This document shows, in pieces, positions 14,703 through 19,918 of a stretch of DNA of 19,918 nt. Source of the stretch: Promethearchaeota archaeon (lineage in GTDB: Archaea; Asgardarchaeota; Lokiarchaeia; Sigynarchaeales; SOKP01). Every line of letters begins with the position of its first letter. Within the stretch, counting starts at the first letter, position 1. The position numbers and the translations under genes were made by a program. The stretch covers positions 1 through 19,918 of the forward strand of contig JAGXNR010000045.1 of NCBI GenBank assembly GCA_019894875.1, read 5' to 3'. The notes beneath the pieces were generated by a model. It was not told the origin of the DNA. It saw nothing but the letters and a program-made list of their open reading frames with translations, and searched no databases.

Positions 14703-15620
14703 TTAACTAAAATTGTCCTCTTTTAACCCTAATCTTCTTAAATAGATTTTATATTTTCCTAATTTTCCCCCATAATTCCCAGCAGAAATCTTCAAGAGTC
14801 CATCCATATTAATAATTCCCTCAATAACCATTAACATTGATTTTTCAACTGTTTTAATATCCAGACTATTAAATATTATTTCTGGGATAGACTTGACACC
14901 ATCAGGAACTTTAAAACCTCCTGGTGGCAACTTATCTTGCAATGTAGGGCAATACGGGTGATTAGTTGATGGTCCAATTTCTGGAAAATTAGTTTCAGGT
15001 TTTGAACCTGCCGAACAAACGTCAAAGGTCGTACATACATCATCAATTTCAACAAGTATCTTTACCGCTTCCCTCCCTACGTTTATTCCTGCATCAATAG
15101 AATCGCAAAATAGCCATAAATTACCTCCCATAACACCAGGGGCATAAGAAAGTTTTTCTTCAATTAAAAAATCATACCCCATCATAATTGGGACCGAAAT
15201 GAGATTGCGATTATATTTTTCGATAATCCATTCATATCCATCCCCACAATGTCCTACATTATCCATCATTTTGAATTTTTGTTCAGTTGTTCCCGGATAA
15301 TGGTCGAACACAGCAGTAGTAGGAACCACAAGAATACCCTGCCTCATTCTTCTTCCTAATTGATCGTAGAATTTTGCTGTCGCTTTTTTACCGGTACCAG
15401 TTACCCATAACTGAACAATTGCTCCTAGCCTACCATCAATGGTTTCATTTTTGCTAAGCCATCTTACAATTCCGCCCTCAGCATCTCCAAAAACCGTTGA
15501 AGGGAGTGCTGTAAACGCGTTTACTGCCCGGTTTAAAAACTCAGCATCTTGAGCGGTTACCATTAATTGAACGCAGAGCCCCTCAAATGCCTCGCAGAAT
15601 GTATCTTCTATTATTGCCAT
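14703..15620 (-). CDS. ftr: Formylmethanofuran:tetrahydromethanopterin N-formyltransferase (Ftr)
   Basis: The product of about 305 residues (family usual about 297) shows the Ftr signature along its whole length. It has IEDTFCEAFEG at the N-terminus, GDGYEW in the middle, APGVMGGNLWLF, GPSTNHPYCPTLQD, and SAGNYGGKLGKYKIYLRRL at the C-terminus. Ftr moves the formyl group from formylmethanofuran to tetrahydromethanopterin, the second step of the methyl branch of the archaeal Wood-Ljungdahl pathway, and also runs in reverse in oxidative C1 metabolism. A short insert (PPGGFKVPDG) follows the conserved CPT-x-x-D segment. I chose ATG 15620; a TTG two codons upstream (15626) is possible. It is transcribed away from the longin-helical gene, and no other gene of the C1 pathway lies in the window. 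Confidence 0.93.
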   Translation of the reverse strand: MAIIEDTFCEAFEGLCVQLMVTAQDAEFLNRAVNAFTALPSTVFGDAEGGIVRWLSKNETIDGRLGAIVQLWVTGTGKKATAKFYDQLGRRMRQGILVVPTTAVFDHYPGTTEQKFKMMDNVGHCGDGYEWIIEKYNRNLISVPIMMGYDFLIEEKLSYAPGVMGGNLWLFCDSIDAGINVGREAVKILVEIDDVCTTFDVCSAGSKPETNFPEIGPSTNHPYCPTLQDKLPPGGFKVPDGVKSIPEIIFNSLDIKTVEKSMLMVIEGIINMDGLLKISAGNYGGKLGKYKIYLRRLGLKEDNFS

Positions 15621-15650
15621 TTTCAAGGATTACAAATTTTGTTTTTCTAA

Positions 15651-15660
15651 TATTTTTAAG
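15651..15660 (-). promoter_or_regulatory. TATA-like box of ftr
   Basis: On the minus strand this reads CTTAAAAATA, 31-40 bases ahead of the ATG at 15620. Initiation about 26 bases after its centre would leave a leader of about 9 bases before the ATG, or about 3 before the TTG. Confidence 0.35.
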
Positions 15661-15755
15661 ATATTACATGATCGAATAAAAATTTAAATCAAAAGCTTAT
15701 TAATTCTATAATATTAAAATAAGTACTAGAAATACATACACAGAGATTAAATAAA

Positions 15756-16679
15756 ATGCCCCGTGCAATAGTTTTATATGAAATTGATCAATCATTTGGA
15801 CCAAATATTTTAGCAGATTATTATCTAAAACAAGATGATAAGATACCAACTATGGTATTAAAGGAATTTTCCGAAAAGCATGTGAAAAAAGGATACTTGG
15901 ATATAACTATTCGAAAAGATGAGGATCGTTTTTATTCAAATAAAATTAATGCCGAATCGATCAATAAAGATAATCTCTATTTAAGTTTTATCTTACAAGA
16001 AGGGGAGGATCTTATCTCTTTAAAGAGCATTTTCGAAAATGTTGAAGCTAAAGTTATTAAAGATTTTTCAACCGATAAGCAAAAGATGGCGGGAATCCTT
16101 AAAACAAGTCTAAATTCAATATTAAGTTTAACTCAAAAATTACAGGAACCAAAAATTATAAAGGAAATTTTGAATGAAAAAACGAAGAAAATGCTTGATG
16201 ATAATCTGCTCCAAGAAGCAAGAGAACTAATTGATTTAGGTGAAGAAATTCCTGAAAAAATCGCTAGTGAGGTAAAAATTGCTGAAGATTTATTGAAAAA
16301 TAAAGAATATAGGAAAGCAAGAAAAAGCTTTCTAAAAGCTTCAGAATTAGCAGGACTCATACAAGAAGAAGAAATTGCCACTTTCTTACAGAATAAAGGT
16401 GAACAAGTGGGAATGTTCCCGGATTTACTAAAAGAGCGTGATAATTTAAATAAAGAAATAGAGAAAATAACAAGTGAATTACAAAATAATAAATTATATC
16501 TATATAATTCACTCGTGTATCCTATTGATAGATTAATCGAAATTTCAAATAATTTAGAAGAGGACGAATTATCTGGCGAATTAATAAAATTTAAAAATAA
16601 CATTCAGAGAGCAACTCGGTTAGCAAAAGATTTAGAGGATTTAGATAATAAGATAAAAGAAAATTTAAATAAGATATAG
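15756..16679 (+). CDS. Longin-like N-domain plus helical/coiled-coil protein
   Basis: I do not recognise a named family. The 307-residue product opens AIVLYEIDQSFGPNIL, with Asp11, Gly15 and Pro16 at exactly the positions they hold in the sensor at 12133-13794, so the first about 110 residues are probably the same longin/roadblock-like fold. The rest is charged and helical. Residues 133-205 contain a helical hairpin (EVKIAEDLLKNKEYRKARKSF, then LKASELAG) resembling a TPR/MIT-like repeat, and 224-305 look like coiled coil. There is no catalytic motif, membrane segment or signal peptide. It is likely an adaptor or scaffold. The stop lies one base from the end of the convergent ATPase gene, and ftr diverges from it upstream. 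A link with the two GTPases 4-5 kb away is an inference from the domain types. Confidence 0.65.
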   Translation: MPRAIVLYEIDQSFGPNILADYYLKQDDKIPTMVLKEFSEKHVKKGYLDITIRKDEDRFYSNKINAESINKDNLYLSFILQEGEDLISLKSIFENVEAKVIKDFSTDKQKMAGILKTSLNSILSLTQKLQEPKIIKEILNEKTKKMLDDNLLQEARELIDLGEEIPEKIASEVKIAEDLLKNKEYRKARKSFLKASELAGLIQEEEIATFLQNKGEQVGMFPDLLKERDNLNKEIEKITSELQNNKLYLYNSLVYPIDRLIEISNNLEEDELSGELIKFKNNIQRATRLAKDLEDLDNKIKENLNKI

Positions 16680-16680
16680 A

Positions 16681-18468
16681 TTATTCCCCTGAATCTTCAT
16701 CAGGGGGAGTTTCTTCAATAACAGGTGGTACGTAATCCCCGATCGCACCAAAGATAATTTTAGCAATTTCCCACCCTTTTTCTGTTGGGTATTTCAATGC
16801 ATTCTTAATCAAATCTTCCCCAACTTCGTTATCCAGTTCAATTTTATGAATATTTGCATTATTTTGCAAAATACTTTCAAACTTTGCTCCACTACTGCCA
16901 GTGGGGACAATTAATAAGGCTTCTTCAATCACTTTTTGATCAATTGCATCTTTTAGACGTTTCGCAGCATAATATCCTGCTACACCTGCACTTCTATCAA
17001 AAGTTTTGATAGATGGTATTTCTAAACCCCATTTTTTACCTTCCGCTTCAATTAATGCTGCTAAAGTTTGAGACCTTTTACCCAGCAAAAACTTGAATTC
17101 CATCTGAGTTTTAAATTGCTTTCCTTTTTGCTCACCAACCATATTGATACATTTCAATGTAGCACCAGCAACTGATTGGGGATTTACATCTATGGAATAT
17201 TCTTCCTCAGCTAAGATATCTTCAATTGTCTTCTTAATAATCTCTCTTGGTTTGGAAAAATCAATCACTTCCTCTTCAACCTGAGATTGAGGTTTGGCTG
17301 TCGCTACGATATCCGCTCCAACCTCTAAAAGCTCTTCAACAGTCATTTCTTCCATAACAACTTTATCAATAAATCTTCGGCATAGCTTGATGGAGTTCCT
17401 CGGATTCCCTTGAGTTTTTTCAAATATCATCTCAATTAATTTTTCATTCAGCGGAAATAGTGGATACAAAGGAGGATTTAAATTGTTATCTTCCCAAAAG
17501 GTTTCCATTGATTTCGAAAAGAAGATTTTAAGATCGTTCAGACTAAAAGGCTTTAATTCTTGTTCGGGTTCCATCCGAGAGCGTAATGGTGCATCCGCAA
17601 TCTCAATAATTCTTGGCCATATTTCTTTTAAAACGGCAATGGTAATTACTAATCCCTTGACCTCATTATATAGTCGTTTTAAAATCTCTAGGAATTTACG
17701 CTCGGCAACTTCACCAAACATTCTATATGGGCTTTCTAATTCGTCAAAGTATAGAATAAGAACGGTATCTAAATTCTCCGTAATGATTTTTATCAAAGCT
17801 AAGCAGACATCATCTTCTTCAACAACAGAATTAATTCCTAGCTCGGATAACTCCTCATCATCTAGGTCTTCACCGAGAAGCCATCTTTCTGCCATTGCCT
17901 TCTTATTTTTATCTAATTGGTAAGTAACTAATGCTTTTACACAATCTGCAAAAATACCTGGAAATTCTCTGATTCCAACTTGGATAACTTCTTCAACTTT
18001 AGGTTTTTGGAATAACCCCTTTTTTTCACCGCCCCATTTTTTCACTAATTTCTCAGAAACAATATCAAGTAATTCCGCACCCATTTCTTCAATGATACAG
18101 GTATAAACGTGAAGTAATACTCGTATACTTGCGGGAGGGCTGGGAATATAAACGATTGACCAATTAAAATCTTCTAATTTTCCGACCTCAATCTCTTGAT
18201 CATCTTTAGCGTGTTCTAATTTTTTCTCATTCTCTCTTTGCTTATCTTTAAAAGAATGGTAAGCATGAGTTTTCCCAGTTCCAGCTGATCCCAGAATTGG
18301 AATTAAACGCGCTGATTTATCTCTAGCTGTTTGACGAACTAAACGATAAACTTCTCGATCAATATAACTTCTAGGTCTAGCAATATCAATTTTATCAGGA
18401 ATATCACCTCTTGATACGAAATTCGAGAAAGGTAAGATTGGAGCCTCTCGTAAAACATCTAAATACAT
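16681..18468 (-). CDS. AAA-type P-loop ATPase with unknown C-terminal domain
   Basis: This 595-residue protein has Walker A GSAGTGKT (60-67), Walker B LILYFDE (237-243), an LRSRME segment (296-300) that may hold an arginine finger, and GNPRNSIKLCRRF (354-366), a sensor-2-type helix as in Orc/Cdc6-like archaeal ATPases. Between Walker A and B lies a long helical insert (70-230). The C-terminal region (about 395-575) is not one I recognise; it contains FDRSAGVAGYYAAKRLKDA and LLIVPTGSSGAKFE. The tail is acidic (EETPPDEDSGE). It may be a signalling or DNA/protein-remodelling ATPase; no specific role is supported. The first usual start is ATG 18468. The frame stays open and reads protein-like upstream to about 18520 without ATG, GTG or TTG, with GAGGAG at 18508-18513 eight bases before an ATT codon, so the true start may lie upstream. 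Confidence 0.75.
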   Translation of the reverse strand: MYLDVLREAPILPFSNFVSRGDIPDKIDIARPRSYIDREVYRLVRQTARDKSARLIPILGSAGTGKTHAYHSFKDKQRENEKKLEHAKDDQEIEVGKLEDFNWSIVYIPSPPASIRVLLHVYTCIIEEMGAELLDIVSEKLVKKWGGEKKGLFQKPKVEEVIQVGIREFPGIFADCVKALVTYQLDKNKKAMAERWLLGEDLDDEELSELGINSVVEEDDVCLALIKIITENLDTVLILYFDELESPYRMFGEVAERKFLEILKRLYNEVKGLVITIAVLKEIWPRIIEIADAPLRSRMEPEQELKPFSLNDLKIFFSKSMETFWEDNNLNPPLYPLFPLNEKLIEMIFEKTQGNPRNSIKLCRRFIDKVVMEEMTVEELLEVGADIVATAKPQSQVEEEVIDFSKPREIIKKTIEDILAEEEYSIDVNPQSVAGATLKCINMVGEQKGKQFKTQMEFKFLLGKRSQTLAALIEAEGKKWGLEIPSIKTFDRSAGVAGYYAAKRLKDAIDQKVIEEALLIVPTGSSGAKFESILQNNANIHKIELDNEVGEDLIKNALKYPTEKGWEIAKIIFGAIGDYVPPVIEETPPDEDSGE

Positions 18469-18695
18469 AGCTTTATCGTCATCTGAGAGTTCAGAATAAA
18501 TTTTTATCTCCTCTACAATTTTTAATTTTAGATAACTAAATTTTTATGGGGATTATATTTATTAGGTTATACAATTTTATCTATTATATAACCAATTTAG
18601 TTTTTAGCTACTATAATACTTAAATAAAAATTTTGCCTATTAAATTTAATTAATATTTAGAAGTTCAATCAATTACATTAAACAGATGATTTATT

Positions 18696-19361
18696 ATGCC
18701 TAAAAGAGACAAATATGATGATGAGGATGAAGATGATGAAGAGGAAAGTCCTTTTGACTTTTTTAAACAATTCGGGGATCCCAGTAAAATCTTTTCAGAT
18801 CCTAATAAATTTTTCATCGATCCAAATAAATTATTCAAATCTCAAGATTTCAGAAAACTTTTTAATGAAATCTTTGATAAAATGCTCAATAATTTACCTC
18901 CTGAATTGCAAAACCTTTCTCCTGAAGAACTTATGAAGGAATTCACAAAGAATAAATCTAAATTTGGTTTTTTTCCGATAACATATGGTTTTAATATCAA
19001 TATTGGGAAAGACGGTAGACCAACTATAGATTCATTTGGTAATGTCAAGGCTAAACCGTACTCCGGAAAACCAGAGGTTAAATCAAAGAGAGAACCTTTG
19101 GTCGAAGTGAATGAAGAGAAGGATCATATAATAGTTATAGCTGAAATGCCTGGTGTAGATCGGGATGATATTGAACTAAAAGCAGCCAGCCATAGTCTGA
19201 CAATCTCTACAAAAGAGAATGCTCCCATGCAATATTATAAAGAGGTTGATTTTTCCAGCGCTATAAATTCGGATGTTGCTAAAGCCAGGTATGTAAACGG
19301 AATTCTCGAAGTTCGCTTGAAAAAGCTTGATGAAAAGCATACAAATATAAGAATTGAATAA
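18696..19361 (+). CDS. Hsp20/alpha-crystallin small heat-shock protein with acidic repeat N-terminus
   Basis: Residues about 132-221 form the alpha-crystallin domain: PLVEVNEEKDHIIVIAEMPG, VDRDDIELKA, the LTISTK strand and YVNGILEVRLKK, where classic members have the A-x-x-x-n-GVL motif. The last residues NIRIE contain an I-x-I motif, which in small heat-shock proteins docks onto a neighbouring subunit. The N-terminal 130 residues are long for the family. They hold an acidic run (about 8-17), three tandem heptads of the DP-[SN]-K-x-F type at about 28-47 (GDPSKIF, SDPNKFF, IDPNKLF) and amphipathic helices. It acts as an ATP-independent holdase against protein aggregation. Translation starts at ATG 18696. 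The 227-base upstream gap is very AT-rich with several possible TATA boxes, none decisive. Confidence 0.88.
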   Translation: MPKRDKYDDEDEDDEEESPFDFFKQFGDPSKIFSDPNKFFIDPNKLFKSQDFRKLFNEIFDKMLNNLPPELQNLSPEELMKEFTKNKSKFGFFPITYGFNINIGKDGRPTIDSFGNVKAKPYSGKPEVKSKREPLVEVNEEKDHIIVIAEMPGVDRDDIELKAASHSLTISTKENAPMQYYKEVDFSSAINSDVAKARYVNGILEVRLKKLDEKHTNIRIE

Positions 19362-19415
19362 TTTCATGGCTAAACTAGTTCTTTTGCGATTTATTTAGTA
19401 TTTTTACTTCTCGAA

Positions 19416-19426
19416 TTTTTTTTTTT
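19416..19426 (+). terminator. T11 terminator after hsp20
   Basis: Eleven consecutive T lie about 55 bases after the Hsp20 stop and before the PAP2 gene. This is the longest T-run in this gap and a good candidate for an archaeal U-tract terminator. Confidence 0.5.
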
Positions 19427-19505
19427 AAACTTATTTATTTTACTAAAGCTTTATTAGTTTCTTTAGCAAATAAGATTTTTAACTATCATTTATTTGGCAT
19501 TTAAA

Positions 19506-19918
19506 ATGTCTGAAAAAAAAGAATTTATCTCTAAAAAGGGATTAATGGTTATAGGTATTGTCTCATTAGCAATATTGATTATCGGGATAATATTATATTA
19601 CACTAACTTAAATGAAGCATTTTACAGTTCGAACGATTCAGTTCAATCTATTTTTAAAGCGATAACTTATCTTGGTGAACCCGTTGTTTTTATTATTATC
19701 ATTGCTATTTTGTTCTTAATTTACGATAAAATTTATGCGAAGCGTCTTGCCTATAGTCTATTGTTTTCCTACTATCTGAATGGAGTATTTAAAGAAGTCT
19801 TTCAAGATCCTCGGCCTTCTACTAATGTTCCTGGTCCCGATCATGGATTTATCGAACCCGATTATGGATTTCCATCTGGACACGCCCAAACCGCAGTAGC
19901 ATTTTGGGGACATGTAGG
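19506..19918 (+). CDS. PAP2-family membrane phosphatase (partial, C-terminus off the right edge)
   Basis: I translated this by hand from the ATG at 19506; about 137 residues are in the window. A hydrophobic helix (LMVIGIVSLAILIIGIILYY) is followed by a second (PVVFIIIIAILFLIYD). Then come two of the three PAP2 motifs: KEVFQDPRP (K-x6-RP) and PSGHAQ (PSGH). The third, SR-x5-H, would lie beyond the edge. Members remove phosphate from lipid phosphates or polyprenyl diphosphates at the membrane; in archaea, recycling of dolichyl diphosphate after glycosylation is a known type of role. The exact substrate here is unknown. Confidence 0.88.
   Translation, partial: MSEKKEFISKKGLMVIGIVSLAILIIGIILYYTNLNEAFYSSNDSVQSIFKAITYLGEPVVFIIIIAILFLIYDKIYAKRLAYSLLFSYYLNGVFKEVFQDPRPSTNVPGPDHGFIEPDYGFPSGHAQTAVAFWGHV

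Noticed and set aside
16133..16603. 156-codon minus-strand frame rich in Ser, Phe and Ile
   Set aside because: It is the complement of a Lys/Glu-rich helical region; such composition arises automatically opposite coiled-coil coding DNA.
17483..17923. 146-codon plus-strand frame within the ATPase gene
   Set aside because: It is opposite the Walker B region of a clear ATPase, and its serine-rich composition is a shadow effect.
1..19918. CRISPR arrays, insertion sequences, tRNA or rRNA genes
   Set aside because: No spaced direct repeats, transposase motifs, tRNA T-loop/anticodon patterns or conserved rRNA segments were found on reading both strands.

Overview
The window is AT-rich DNA from an archaeon, most likely an Asgard archaeon (Promethearchaeota, Lokiarchaeia-like). 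The archaeal signs are a formylmethanofuran:tetrahydromethanopterin formyltransferase (ftr), an ADP-forming acyl-CoA synthetase alpha subunit, TATA-like boxes 25-40 bases ahead of several starts, T-run terminators and many TTG/GTG starts. The Asgard signs are a full-length Rag/Gtr-like GTPase with a C-terminal roadblock-like part, an Arf-like GTPase fused to an N-terminal longin domain, and two more proteins that open with a longin-like domain. The lineage call is inference; no rRNA or tRNA gene was found.

Layout. 1-1692 (minus): an FAD-linked oxidase followed by an iron-sulfur partner that runs off the left edge. 1776-5056 (plus): a divergent arginase-family protein, an ADP-forming acyl-CoA synthetase alpha subunit broken by a one-base frameshift, and a small membrane protein with a zinc ribbon. 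5096-6918 (minus): GNAT acetyltransferase, CPBP-type membrane protease and a stand-alone Lrp/AsnC-type ligand-binding domain, probably one operon. 7150-9901 (plus): a second FAD oxidase plus HdrD/GlcF-like iron-sulfur pair. 10113-12107 (plus): Rag-like GTPase, then longin-Arf-like GTPase. 12133-13794 (minus): longin-like/PAS/GAF/PAS sensor without an output domain. 14034-14669 (plus): transglutaminase-like protein. 14703-15620 (minus): ftr. 15756-16679 (plus): longin-like plus helical protein. 16681-18468 (minus): AAA-type ATPase. 18696-19361 (plus): Hsp20. 19506 to the right edge (plus): PAP2 phosphatase.

How they may work together. Both oxidase/iron-sulfur pairs look like two-electron dehydrogenases of a hydroxy-acid or (aryl)alcohol that pass electrons to an HdrD-like protein. 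With acyl-CoA synthetase and Ftr nearby, this suggests an anaerobic metabolism using CoA thioesters and the methanopterin C1 pathway. The most interesting part is 10.1-16.7 kb. Two GTPases and two longin-like proteins lie together, all built from the domain types that in eukaryotes form the Rag-GATOR/folliculin and SRX-SRbeta systems. A common signalling role is a hypothesis, not shown by sequence.

No gene-free stretch exceeds about 240 bases. I see no insertion sequence, CRISPR array, tRNA or rRNA.
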